A stretch of 64,000 bases of DNA, taken from positions 9,124,199 to 9,188,198 of the forward strand of contig NW_026623078.1 in assembly GCF_023065955.2 (NCBI RefSeq), written 5' to 3'. Shown here piece after piece: positions 1 to 10,090 of the stretch. This DNA is from Ursus arctos (taxonomy: Eukaryota; Chordata; Mammalia; Carnivora; Ursidae). A program made the translations under genes and the position numbers. The notes under the pieces are model-generated. The model was not told where the DNA came from, ran no database searches, and saw nothing but the letters and a program-made list of their open reading frames with translations. The number at the start of each line of letters is the position of its first letter. The stretch's first letter is position 1.

Positions 1-247
1 ATGTGAAATAACTTCACCAAATTATACTATAATATAAGAAATAGGGCAATCCTTCAATAACACTTAAGTAAAATGACACTCAATTTAATAATCTATTATC
101 CTTTTATTGAATTTTGAGTAACTGTAACTATTATAAAATAAAACCATTTAAAAGAGAGGGAGGGGGCCTCATCATCCTCACCCAAACTCACTCAAAGGTG
201 GCATTTCTACACTGGGAGAGGCAAGCCAAGTAGACAAGGCTACAATA

Positions 248-268
248 CCCACCCCCACCCCCCCACCC
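248..268 (-). other. G-quadruplex-forming motif
   Basis: The minus strand has four G runs of 3, 5, 7 and 3, each separated by a single T. Four runs of at least three G with one-base loops is the most stable class of predicted G-quadruplex. Confidence 0.7.
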
Positions 269-873
269 TGGAGCTCCGCCCATAAAGCAAGAGTGACACT
301 CTGAGAAATTGAGTCACTGTCCCCCCCACCTTCCATGGAGCAGCGGCTCAGAGACTTTGCCCAGGGGGACAGGCAAGTCATAAGAACAGAGAACTTCCAA
401 GTTCTGCCCATGACTTTATTAGAAACAGAGTGTAGGGAAGCTGAAGCCTAAAGGCGCTCTCAAAAACAATTGATTTTGGCGGTAAGCAATTAACAAGAGA
501 CTGGTAGCTTCATGAGAGTAATAAGCTAAGCCATAGACCAGCTAGTTTACCGGAAAGCACCACAGAAAAATGCAGGCACGAGGAAACCACCTGGGGTAGG
601 AACAAACCTCAAAGACTGGTCTGACAAACTATCTCTTAAAAGGGGACCTGCATTTAAACTGTGGAGTAGTTCATATCCTAGGACATTGTCAGAAGCAGTA
701 GACCAATCATGCAGCAGTTAGTATAAGTGCGATACTAACAAAAGAAGACAACTAAGAGAGTTGAGGAAAAGAGGTAGTCAAGGAGAGCCCTGCCAAAGCC
801 ACTGGCATCCAGGATGCCTATGCCTGTGCCCAGGCTCGCACACTTTAAGGAACAACATCAGAGGCTTCACACG

Positions 874-905
874 TGCACACACGCACACACACACACACAC
901 ACACA
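874..905. repeat. (CA)n microsatellite
   Basis: About 15 CA units with one cg interruption near the left end. Confidence 0.95.
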
Positions 906-3544
906 GAAAGAAAGAGAAAGAGAGGTTACTTGTCATCAATTCAGAGAAAATAATTTTCTTCTAAGAATGCGTATTTGTAATTTCACAGGAATATTAATAA
1001 ATAATAAGTTGTTAAATTAAAATGACATGAAAAAATCAACTAAAGAATTGTAGGAAAAAATACATCAAATAACTCCCACTTGGCAAAATGTTAAATATTT
1101 TTAAAAGATAATAGTGCAGGAAAAGCCTAAGCACCTTGCTCACCCAAGGTAGCCACAGACATCCCTGAAAGAAGCCCATGAGCTGTTCAGGTAAGATCCT
1201 ACCTCGTACCAACAAGGGAAGCCCCCAGATCCTGAGGGATGATGGGGAAGGAACCAGAGGCCTCTCGGCAGTGAACCCCTCCATACCGTCACGGTTAGTC
1301 TCATCAATGTGGGTAGTCCTTTCAGCTCAGAGTAAAGTTTCATTTTGAAGCTTCTCTGCAGGGAGGACAGGAAAGACTCTTTGGTGTGAGTGGACTAGAA
1401 AGAGCCAGTATGCATTTCTGGGCCTTCCAAAGGTGGGTAAGCATTGACCAAGATTGGAGACATACTTAGAAAATTGGAGCAGAAATATGAAAAACCAAAG
1501 CATGACCAGATCCCCTTGTTAGGTAGATCAGGGATCAGGGCATCAGGTGACTGGTAGGGATCAGAGAGGTGAGGAGAAAAGAAAGCTGGCTGTGGTAGAA
1601 GTCTGTCTTGTCCTGTGTCCTGCTGCCCCTGCCTTCAGCGAGGCAGACCTGGAGTGCAGGCACATTCCAGACCCCAGCCGGCTGATGGATCTGTTTGCTG
1701 CCATACTGCTGCCCTCCAGACATTTTGGCTTGCTTCAGATGAGGAACTCAGGCTGGGTGGAGTGGAGCTTGGGCTTAAAGCTTGGTTAGCTGAAGTGAGC
1801 TACAAGGATCAGCAGCATGGACATCACCCAGGAGATGGCTAGAAATGCAGACTCTCACAACTCTCCCCAGACCCACTAAATCAAGATGTCAACAAGACCC
1901 ACAGTTGATCCTGTGCACATTGAGACTCAGGAGCCTGGGGCCATGACAGGATCTCAGAGCCTGCAGGTCAGCGACACTGCTTATGGCTAAAGGTGATAGC
2001 CACTTTTACTGTCCTGTCTGACAAACCTAAAGAAAAGTCATAAGACAATACAGGAAAATTTTAAACCTCTATACATATGATGGTTAAGTAGGCAGACACA
2101 TTGGAACTCACAGGAAACATAACTGCCATGCATTTTCTTTGCAAAGGAATGTCACAATTTTACTCAATCCAATTATGACCTCTCCACTCCTTAGAATTAA
2201 ATATTGCTACTTCCTAACCATGTAGTAGAAGAAGTAGAAGAAGTGGTGGTCCTTACCTGGGAGGGAGTAAATTCCAGCCCCAGAGTGAACTTACGGAAAG
2301 AGTCCCCATCCCGACTGCTAAAATGGGCGAATGATTGGCTTATGTCTCTGGCCATTGTCTACAAAACTGCTTAGTGACAATTCAAAGGGCCTCACAATTT
2401 TCTTTACAAATGTCCAAAAGAACTGGCTGAACGGCCTAAACTGACCGTCCTAACCAGAGGAGTTTAATTAAATGTGCTAGTACACAAAATATATGAATGC
2501 CCCATCCTATATTCACAGCAGCTCTCCCACTCACTGCTATAAATACCTCACCAGTCCCTTTGGAGTTTGTGGACATGGATATACTGCCATTTCCTCTGCT
2601 AATCTCTCATTGTTTGGGGGTCTGGCTAAGTGCCACAATGGAAAAGTTGCCATGCTTGTTGCTTTTTTACATGCATGCTTTCCACAAAGGAATTATTACT
2701 TCCTGGAGGGCTGAGGGGCTAAATCTAACTTTACCCAGAGATTTACTTCTATGGTGGTAGATTCTCTACATTTATTGCTAAATATTAAATGAAAGTTTTT
2801 TTCCCTCCTTATGTGACCATCTCAGGTATAGGGAATACTTTTGTACTTCATTTGATTCTAATGAGATTCTTGACCAGAATGAGAGAAAAGTCATCTTATT
2901 TGAGAATTGTTACTTCCCTAGATGACAGAACACTTATTCTCAAATTAGTTTTGCTCAAAATGTTTCTCCTATCTAAAGTAGGAACAACTTCTTGGTTGTG
3001 GATCTTAGCCAGGGAAGCCTTAGACTTTTCAAAATTATAATTGCCTCATTACACCAGAATGTCCACATTTTAGTGGTGAAAGAAATGACTGTTTAGCTTG
3101 GAAGACTTTCTAGGCCAGGAAGATAAAAGCCTGGGTGAGGAGTGTGTGTGTGCGAGGGAGTAACAGTGGCCTTCAGAAGATGAAGTGTTAATGTACAGAG
3201 GATGGAGACCAGCTGCTTTTCATCTCCACAGAGAGCAGACCAGAGGAAATGGGCTCCCAGGCACCAGGAGAACTTAGGGGGGCTGTAAGTGAACATGTCA
3301 TGACAGGGAGGGTCCATACTGGAGGAAGTGGAGCCAACAGGATTTCTAGAAGGAAATTGGGAAATGGCCTTGAAGATTGTTGTATGTAATTGCATAATTC
3401 CTGAATAATGATAGTTCCTAAATTCACCCTTAAAATATTTAATTTCAGGGCACATTATCATTGTCCTTTTCAACAACTCTCCCGACATGCCTACAACTTA
3501 TAAATCACCATGCTGAGTGTGGTTCAGCTGCCTCTCCACTCCCT

Positions 3545-3765
3545 TGGTGCAGTGGAAGAAGTAGGGTCTTTGGAAGAAAAAGACTCTGGGTTTGATTTCA
3601 ATTTTGCAATTTACTGCCTTTCTTATCTTGGCTCCATTGTCCAAACTCTCTGAGTTTATCTTTATCTGTAAAATACCAACTTCATAGAGACATTTTTCCC
3701 ATTGAAAATAGCATATGTAGGTTTCCTAATACAAGAGCAGGCACACACTAAGCATTTAATGATAA
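3545..3765 (+). repeat. MIR SINE, plus
   Basis: Shows the MIR order: 'gtgcagtgg' start, 'ctctgggtttgatttc' core, 'tctgtaaaat' and a terminal 'aagcatttaatga'. Strongly diverged, as expected for this ancient tRNA-derived SINE. Confidence 0.65.
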
Positions 3766-3784
3766 CACTGGGTACCTGACGTTT

Positions 3785-3980
3785 TCTACAAGGGCTGTGA
3801 AGTACTTCGTTGTGATACTACAGAGAATCTATTTCTATTTTATACTTAGGAAATCTCGATAGAAGGGTCAAGTAAGTTGCATAAGGACATAAAGCTAATA
3901 CGTTGGAGGCAGTGATTCAGTGAACACGTATGATGCATTTAAAAGCTGGTGCTCTTTTTATGAGACCACACTGTCTCATA
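3785..3980 (-). repeat. MIR SINE, minus
   Basis: Reverse MIR pattern: 'tctattttatacttagga' (reverse of the tctgtaaaat block), then 'aagtaagttgcataagg' and 'aaagctggtgctcttt'. Lies tail-to-tail with the MIR at 3545-3765. Confidence 0.6.
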
Positions 3981-4289
3981 TTACATGAAACAAATGAAGG
4001 ATACAGAGAATGCTTATCAGCCTATGTGCCTATTATTAAAATCCACAGTTTTCAAAGTTCAGGCTCTCAGAAGGCCTAACGAACCTGTACTACATGCACC
4101 GTACTTGTCCCTCTTCACTTTTTTTGAGCATCCAATCTATTGGGGGTAAGCTGTCATCACTATGTTAGGAGACATTTTAGTAAATTTGCTTGGAAGATCC
4201 CTCAAAAACTATCAACACTCTTTGCATTAAAGGGGGATATGTTGGATTTATTTTATATCTGCAAGCTATTTTTCACCAATTTCTCTTAT

Positions 4290-4410
4290 TTTATCCATTT
4301 ATTCATTCAACAAACATTTGTTGATGTCTGTGTTCTAGAAGATGTTTTGGGTACTGGGAATTTATACTTGAAGGGTGCTCTGTCTGGCAGAAAAGAAAGG
4401 TATCCACAAA
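4290..4410 (-). repeat. L2 3' end fragment
   Basis: 'ttattcattcaacaaacat' and 'ggtactgggaatttatac' match the reverse of the L2 terminal region (consensus: attcattcaacaaatattt...ctggggatac). Confidence 0.6.
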
Positions 4411-6194
4411 CAATTGAAATGTGCTGAGATAAGTACTCCATTATAAATGACACAAAGCTCCCAGAAAGAGCAAATTTGGAAAAGTATTTCAGAGTCAATA
4501 ACATTTGGGCCAGGTCTTATGTGTGGCAGAAGAGCAGATAACTAGTCGAAGACCTTGGTAAAAACACTAAAAATGTTAAACAGTTACAAAGCCATATTTA
4601 CAGAAAATCTCCACATCTTATGTACCACAATTCAAACTCATGTTATCTTGATAAAAGTAAAACATTTTAAACATGAATGAAGTCAGAATGGTAAGGGTAA
4701 AGTGGAAATATATTATAACATTATCATACCTTCTTCACTAAGAAATTTAATTTCTTCACTAAGAAATTAAACCAACGAAGAGACTCTTCCTTTTAGAAAA
4801 TTATGTGTTTTAATTTTTGGACACCAAGAAATGACTTGCCTATAGATCTGCACATGGACGATGGAAATGTGTGTAGATGTGGTTCCTAGGATAGTGAAGC
4901 AGATCCCTTGGAGAGTGCTTAACTCCTTCCCATTTGCCCTTGCAAGATACTTCTACATATTAGCTGGCCTGGAAACTTTCAGGCAATCATTTTTGTACCA
5001 TATACACTAACTGGTCTTTCTACAACCTTAGAATACCCCAGTCAAGCTATTAGCCATATCTCTTACATTTATAAATTGCTGCTCTGAATAATTTTGCTTT
5101 AAGATATATGTCCTGAGATACATAAAAATTTGGAATGTTAAATTAAAAGTTTTTCTTTTTTTTTTAGTCGAATGCACCTTTTATATGTTGGCTAAAAATT
5201 TAAATATAACATACAGTGGAATGTGTGTGGATATTAAGGGAATAGTATTGGTATTTTAGGTCACTTACTAATGGTCTATAACTATTATCTTTGAGATATT
5301 AGCTCGGGCTTTTGTTTGTATCACAAAGACATTAGAAGGAAAAATAATAATTCTGCAAGCTCTGAGTACACGAGAAGTACTTAATGGTGGCAGGAGCTAC
5401 CCTCATAATGGGTTTGGAGTTTGGATTCAAATACACTTTGGTATTGTCACCATGCCTAGAATAGTTAGCATTTTTACATAGGAGTTAGTATCCAAGCATT
5501 TGGTAAGCATGTGCTTGTAAATGGAGTGGCTGCTCGTGCTCTATTTAATTAAGTACACCTTGGGTTTGGGTGGGGGCTTGTTCAAAAAACTATAAACGGA
5601 AAATTTAACTTTGTATTATTTAGCCCTGCTCCCATCAAACCGATCCTTTCTTTTATATCACTAAATATGGGATTTTCTTTGCATGGTTTAATTTTCCAAA
5701 TTGTGTAATTTATGATGAACCCATTTTTTTCCTGATCTTTTCATGCAGATTTTCCATTTTTTTCTCTTACATCTCATTAAATGATATTTCTTTTAAAAAG
5801 TCTTAAACTAGTCCAGGGTGAATGAGTGATTGTAATTTGATTGCATAGAGCAACCTAATAAAGTCATCATAAATAAAAAGTTTTGAAAACTATTCTTGAG
5901 TACTAATAATATGTATATTTTAACACTCAAAAAGTGTGATTTTTTGTTAAAGGGATATACTAACAAACTACTACTATTGTGGTATTATCTTTTCGAATGT
6001 GACAGTATTATCTTAAGAGTAAAGAAAAAATACTAGTGGTATACTTAATTATAATCTAACACATAAATAACACTGGATATTCATAAAGATGCTATTTACT
6101 TTTTCTCTTATTAAGAAAAAACAGTTCTTTGTATAGCAGTTTGACACGAATCATGAAGTAAGTGAAGTCTCTGAAAATAGTATACAAACGATGG
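4411..6194. other. AT-rich DNA downstream of SNAI2, no gene recognised
   Basis: No long reading frame and no transposable element I can name. May hold distal SNAI2 control sequence, but nothing specific is visible. Confidence 0.5.
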
Positions 6195-6211
6195 ATTTTA
6201 AATCAAAAATG

Positions 6212-6217
6212 TTTATT
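6212..6217 (-). terminator. SNAI2 polyadenylation signal
   Basis: AATAAA on the minus strand, about 1.05 kb past the stop codon. Position fits the known length of the SNAI2 3' UTR. The signal at 6618-6613 is a possible proximal alternative. The cleavage site itself cannot be read from sequence. Confidence 0.65.
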
Positions 6218-6564
6218 GTAAAAAAGGACCTTTAAAAATTGTTTTTTTAAAAAAGAAACATTGATTTCACAAATCTTCAGGTTGTTTATAGGCATCAGCT
6301 ATAGACAACATCTCACTTTCATACAAAACTCATTCAATCATATAAAAATAAACACAAATTTACATTGACTCATCATCTATACAATTACTTTAAAAAGGCA
6401 CTTGGAAGGGTGCTGTATGAATTGCATTTGTTGTATGCATTTAAAATAGTTTAAGTACATTACTGAGTTTCTAAGAATCCTTTCTTGCACTTATTCCCAT
6501 CTTTAATTAATTTTAGAAAATCATTAAAAATTCTTTTAAAAGGTAAGACATGGAGCATGCACCA

Positions 6565-6571
6565 GGAATGT
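6565..6571 (-). promoter_or_regulatory. miR-1/206 seed match (7mer) in SNAI2 3' UTR
   Basis: mRNA reads ACATTCC, a 7mer-m8 match to miR-1/206. A 7mer match to miR-30 (TGTTTAC) lies just after the stop codon at 7253-7247. Both are sequence matches only. Confidence 0.35.
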
Positions 6572-6813
6572 TCAAAGCTAGTCTTTCCCTCCTCTCCCCA
6601 AGGAGCATACTCTTTATTGGCAAAAACAAAAACAAAAACAAAACACTCTCAATACATTCTCTTGTGTTTTGTTCCTGTTTTTTTTTTTTTTTCCTCGTTC
6701 TCGTTCCTCTCTTGAAAATACAGTTTAAAGCATTACAGGTAATCAAAAAGGCTTTAGTTCAACAATGATAACCAGACATCAGACATGTAATGAAGTAAAC
6801 TTGGAATACTTTA

Positions 6814-6821
6814 TAAGGCAC
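6814..6821 (-). promoter_or_regulatory. miR-124 seed match (8mer) in SNAI2 3' UTR
   Basis: mRNA reads GTGCCTTA, an 8mer match to the miR-124 seed. A second 7mer (GTGCCTT) lies at 6401-6395. miR-124 is a reported SNAI2 repressor in other mammals; use of this site here is inferred. Confidence 0.5.
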
Positions 6822-6902
6822 CTGAGATAGCGTCTGGCAAATTCTCTTCCTATAGGAAATTCTATTACAAACTCTATTAAAAAGCAATACTGTTCTTTTC
6901 AG

Positions 6903-6910
6903 TTGAAATG
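6903..6910 (-). promoter_or_regulatory. miR-203 seed match (8mer) in SNAI2 3' UTR
   Basis: mRNA reads CATTTCAA, matching miR-203 positions 2-8 plus the A opposite position 1. miR-203 is a reported antagonist of SNAI2; function here is inferred. Confidence 0.5.
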
Positions 6911-7107
6911 ATTTGGCAGCAATGTAAATCTTTGCATTCTTTCTTAGTGAGAAAAGATGCAATGTGCTCTTTGCTTCATCTTTTGAAGAGAAAGATTCTT
7001 GTCTTTTATCCTCTCAATCTAGCTGTCAGTAAATATATAGTAATTTTAAACTTCACATGGAAAGGATTAACTTTGAACACATGGATTTCGTGCTCTTGCA
7101 GCTTTTA

Positions 7108-7150
7108 GTGTGTGTGTGTGTGCGTGTGTGCGTGCGTGTGTGTCTGTGTG
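7108..7150 (-). repeat. CA-dinucleotide repeat in SNAI2 3' UTR
   Basis: GT-rich on the plus strand (gtgtgtg with gcg interruptions), hence CACACA in the mRNA, about 120 nt past the stop codon. CA repeats in transcripts are typical hnRNP L sites; a role here is inference. Confidence 0.9.
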
Positions 7151-7266
7151 CCTATACACGTTATTTGGTTGGTAAGCACAAGAGAAAATGCCTTTGGACT
7201 TTTATTTGTCATTTGGAGTCGGAGTGAAGAAATGCATTCTGTTCGAGTAAACATTGATTGCGTAAC

Positions 7267-7448
7267 TCAGTGTGCTACACAGCAGCCAGATTCCTCATGT
7301 TTGTGCAGAAGAGACATTCTGGAGAAGGTTTTGGAGCAGTTTTTGCACTGGTATTTCTTTACATCCGAGTGGGTCTGCAGATGAGCCCTCAGATTTGACC
7401 TGTCTGCAAATGCTCTGTTGCAGTGAGGGCAAGAAAAAGGCTTCTCCC
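7267..7448 (-). CDS. SNAI2: SNAI2 coding exon 3 (zinc fingers 4-5 and C-terminus)
   Basis: Acceptor AG at 7450-7449 follows a pyrimidine-rich tract. The exon completes Gly209, then encodes [13 protein letters not shown] and [10 protein letters not shown] fingers and the C-terminus [10 protein letters not shown], with TGA at 7269-7267. The linker across the exon 2/3 joint is the typical HTGEKPF linker between C2H2 fingers, which confirms the splice. Confidence 0.97.
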
Positions 7449-9647
7449 CTGGGGGTGGAGGTGGGGATTGAGAAAGAAAGACAGTCAGTGTTTTTAGAGG
7501 AAACATAAGGTCAGATAACGTTTGTGAATAACAATCACATTGTGTCAAAAAAAACTTGATTAAAATTCCCCATAAGATACTTAAAATAAGATACTTATTT
7601 TCATATCTGGCCCTTGAAATAAATTCTAATATTGCCTTTAAAAAAATCACACCACAATTATTGTTACTGCTGCAAGTCATGCAGAAATATTTCATGTAGT
7701 TCTAGGACTTTCACTTATTAAAGCTTTCTGCTTCAGCAGGTGCAGCTAATGTTGAGCTCCTCCCAACATTTCCTAATATTTCCCTTTTTCCCTCCTTCTG
7801 TATTATGACTAAGGTTGGATAAATGCCTTGGCTCCCTGCAGGATGATTTTGTGCTAGGAATAAAATATTCAACAGCAAAAAACAAAACATAATAAAACAA
7901 TGGAGAGTAAATTCAGTTCTAACTATTCAACTTGCTAAGGGGTGATAGATATCTCAACAATAATGTAACCAACAGAAAACTATAGGCAAACCTTTCACAC
8001 ATCTACCAAACTAATTGATTAAGATAGCAACATCTCTGTTTGCTGAATATTGGGAGCAGTTTCACAGAACACACATTCAAGTACATCTTTCCTGGTTTTC
8101 TAACTGATCTTTGAGACCAAACCTTCTGAAACTACTTTCCAAAGTCTAAATGCTGTTTGCAGTCTCTGGAGCAGAGGTTGTTAGCAAGAAATGGAGCACT
8201 TTGTTCTAACAACTTTTTGAGTCATCAGGAAGTAGCTATAAATTATCATCCATCATTAAAAACACTGTGTCATTACTTAATGCAAATTCAACAGCCAACC
8301 CAGAGCTCCGTTCTATCAGACAGTAACATTCCTGTCTACGTCTTTCTCTTACCAGTGTGAGTTCTAATGTGTCCTTGAAGTAACCAGGGTCTGGAAAACG
8401 CCTTGCCACAGATCTTGCAGACACAAGGTAAAGTGTGGGTCCGAATGTGCATCTTAAGGGCGCCCAGGCTCACGTATTCCTTGTCACAGTATTTACAGCT
8501 GAAAGATTTCCTAGACTGGGCGTCACAGTGCAGCTGCTTATGTTTGGCCAGCCCAGAAAAAGTTGAATAGGTTTTATTGCATAAATTGCACTGAAACTTT
8601 TCAGCTTCAATGGCATGGGGGTCTGAAAGCTTGGATTGTAGTCTTTCCTCTTCATCACTAATGGGGCTTTCTGAGCCACTGTGGTCCTTGGATGAGGTGT
8701 CAGATGGAGGAGGGGGACTCACTCGCCCCAAGGATGAGGGGTATCCAGAAAGAGGAGAGAGGCCATTGGGAAGTGGGGAGTGGAATGGAGCTGCCGTAGT
8801 CCACACGGTAATGGGGCTGTATGCTCCCGAGCTGAGGATCTCTGGTTGTGGTATGACAGGCATGGGGTAACTCTCATAGAGATATGGGGAAATAATCACT
8901 AGGGGAAAGAAAAGGAAAGGAAAGAAAATTAAGGTAAAAAAAATTACTTTGAAAACACACTAAGGAGCTACTTTGCAACACACTCAGCACTTTATAATGA
9001 AGTAAATAGACTAATTTAGGAAGACATAGGCATTGCTAAAACATTTCATCTCCACCTTTGCTGCTACAGTTACTGTGCCTTAAAGCACATCTCTGCCTCT
9101 TGCATACAGAGTGTGACAGGAGCTATAACAGGCAGTGCGGTGAGGGAGTGCAGCCAAGTGAGAGCCTTCACAGTCTGCACTGAGGAGGAAAAACTTACAT
9201 ATTAGTTTAAAGATACAAAAAAAGTTGCTTTCCGTTTTATGCGTGGGTGATTTGCAGGTTCTATGACTTTGAGCACAGAGATATGTGTAGATCACGCTGC
9301 TTTCTGAAGGAAAGGAGCCTTATTACATGAAAAAAGCAATAATTCAACATTTACGTATTGTGTTACTCATCCTCCATCTACTTATTACGCATGTATATAC
9401 AAGCTTTAGAAAATGAAGTTGCAAGAGTTGAATGAAGTTTTCCTTGTCAGTTAAGAGTTCTAAAAGTTTTGAATTAAAATTTACCCTAAATGATCAAAAG
9501 AATCTGAACTCTCCTTTAGGACACTGTTTGGAAGGAAAACAACTTTGTCTTTGGTTCTTTTGTAATAATATTTGAGTTGCAACATGTATCAATAAATTTA
9601 TACATAAATAGAGATAGATGATAGATAGATATCATCTCCTTTTTAAT

Positions 9648-9678
<31 letters not shown>

Positions 9679-9770
9679 TTTATTTATTTACCTGTGTGTG
9701 TGTCCAGTTCGCTGTAGTTAGGCTTTTTGGAGGCGTTGAAATGCTTCTTGACCAGGAAAGAGCGCGGCAT
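7267..9770 (-). CDS. SNAI2: SNAI2 (Slug) zinc-finger transcriptional repressor, three exons
   Basis: Coding sequence is complement(join(7267..7448,8353..8898,9692..9770)): 79+546+182 = 807 nt, 268 codons plus TGA. It begins with the SNAG repressor motif MPRSFLVKK (residues 1-9), which in this family recruits LSD1/HDAC co-repressors. A Slug-type Ser/Pro region follows, with [19 protein letters not shown] at about 87-105 (the family's GSK3 phospho-serines 92, 96, 100 and 104 are present). Five C2H2 fingers lie at about 128-150, 159-181, 185-207, 213-235 and 241-264; all Cys/His ligands are visible. The family binds CAGGTG E-boxes in the nucleus, represses E-cadherin-type genes, and drives neural-crest migration and epithelial-mesenchymal transition. 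The start has A at -3 (gcaagATG). Both introns are phase 1 with GT-AG ends. Length matches the usual 268 residues. No break or missing key residue is seen. Confidence 0.98.
7449..8352 (-). other. SNAI2: SNAI2 intron 2
   Basis: 904 bp, GT at 8352-8351 and AG at 7450-7449, phase 1. No recognisable transposable element inside, in contrast to the flanking DNA. Confidence 0.95.
8353..8898 (-). CDS. SNAI2: SNAI2 coding exon 2 (Slug region and zinc fingers 1-3)
   Basis: 546 nt, beginning TG ATT ATT after acceptor AG at 8900-8899. Codon 27 (Val) is split between exons 1 and 2. It encodes the Pro/Ser-rich middle region and fingers [20 protein letters not shown] and [10 protein letters not shown], ending at HIRTHTG. 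The donor is CTG|GTAAGA with GT at 8352-8351, near consensus. The exon phase (1 in, 1 out) lets it join exactly to exon 3. Confidence 0.97.
8899..9691 (-). other. SNAI2: SNAI2 intron 1
   Basis: 793 bp, GT at 9691-9690 and AG at 8900-8899, phase 1. Its first 45 bases are a TAAA-type microsatellite. The rest is AT-rich with no SINE or L1 copy recognised. Confidence 0.95.
9646..9690 (-). repeat. (TAAA)n microsatellite abutting the SNAI2 exon 1 donor
   Basis: TTTA units on the plus strand run up to the base after the donor GT, so that the donor GTAAAT itself forms the first repeat unit. Ten or so units, with one TTTTTA interruption. Confidence 0.95.
9692..9770 (-). CDS. SNAI2: SNAI2 coding exon 1 (SNAG domain)
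   Basis: Encodes residues 1-26, from [11 protein letters not shown] to SELDTHT, plus the first base of codon 27. The ATG is the complement of 9770-9768. The donor is CAG|GTAAAT, with the intron GT at 9691-9690. The last codons (ACA CAC ACA) form a short CA run, and the intron opens straight into a TAAA microsatellite. The exon supplies the whole SNAG co-repressor tail. Confidence 0.96.
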
Positions 9771-9877
9771 CTTGCCGGCGGGTCCGGCGGGCGCCCGGCG
9801 CGGATAACGGTCCGGCGGGAGGACGCGGCCGGTCCCTAGAGCATCGCGGCCGGCGGGGCTCGGGCTGGGGCCGCGCT

Positions 9878-9883
9878 CAGGTG
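9878..9883 (-). promoter_or_regulatory. Snail-type E-box CACCTG in SNAI2 5' UTR
   Basis: CAGGTG on the plus strand, CACCTG on the gene strand, about 110 nt before the ATG. This is the core bound by Snail/Slug zinc fingers and by ZEB proteins, so it fits autoregulation, which is known for SNAI2. Binding is inferred. Confidence 0.5.
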
Positions 9884-9986
9884 CGGCAGGCGGACGGGCC
9901 GGCGCCTCTGAAGTCGCCTGGCTCCTTTACGAACTGAGCCCGTTTTGGCTGGGAGGGTTTTTTTTCCTCTCTTTTGCAAGAAGGAT

Positions 9987-9991
9987 CCAAT
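9987..9991 (-). promoter_or_regulatory. CCAAT box of SNAI2 promoter
   Basis: CCAAT reads on the plus strand (ATTGG on the gene strand), about 50 bp upstream of the inferred start site. NF-Y is the usual factor; function is inferred from position. Confidence 0.45.
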
Positions 9992-10090
9992 CACAGCGGA
10001 GAGGTTCAGATTTCAGCTCCTCCCTCTGGGACAGCTGTGAACAGAGGAAGAATCTGTTGTCAGACTAAATTATTCTGGTTCAAAATGGGC

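Larger units (their letters stand above)
1..3540. other. Unique intergenic DNA, no gene recognised
   Basis: Mixed composition. Contains a C-rich run at 248-268 and a CA repeat at 874-905. Open frames here are short and overlap on both strands, without family resemblance or splice context. No recent retroelement copy is seen. Confidence 0.6.
6195..7266 (-). other. SNAI2: SNAI2 3' untranslated region
   Basis: Downstream of the stop on the minus strand, about 1.07 kb, the usual size for mammalian SNAI2. A canonical AATAAA lies at 6217-6212 (complement); the cleavage point near 6195 is inferred from usual spacing. The UTR is AU-rich and holds a CA-dinucleotide repeat (7150-7108) and seed matches for miR-124, miR-203, miR-1/206 and miR-30. 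Another AATAAA at 6618-6613 could give a shorter isoform. Confidence 0.75.
9771..10090 (-). promoter_or_regulatory. SNAI2: SNAI2 5' UTR and proximal promoter
   Basis: A CpG-rich stretch (about 9760-9930) lies directly upstream of the ATG, in a generally AT-rich window. By analogy with known SNAI2 transcripts the start site should be about 165 nt upstream, near 9935; this is inferred. Upstream on the gene strand is an ATTGG (inverted CCAAT) box at 9991-9987 and an E-box CAGCTG at 10032-10037. A second E-box of the Snail-binding type, CACCTG on the gene strand, lies at 9883-9878 within the 5' UTR. No clear TATA box is seen. Confidence 0.75.
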
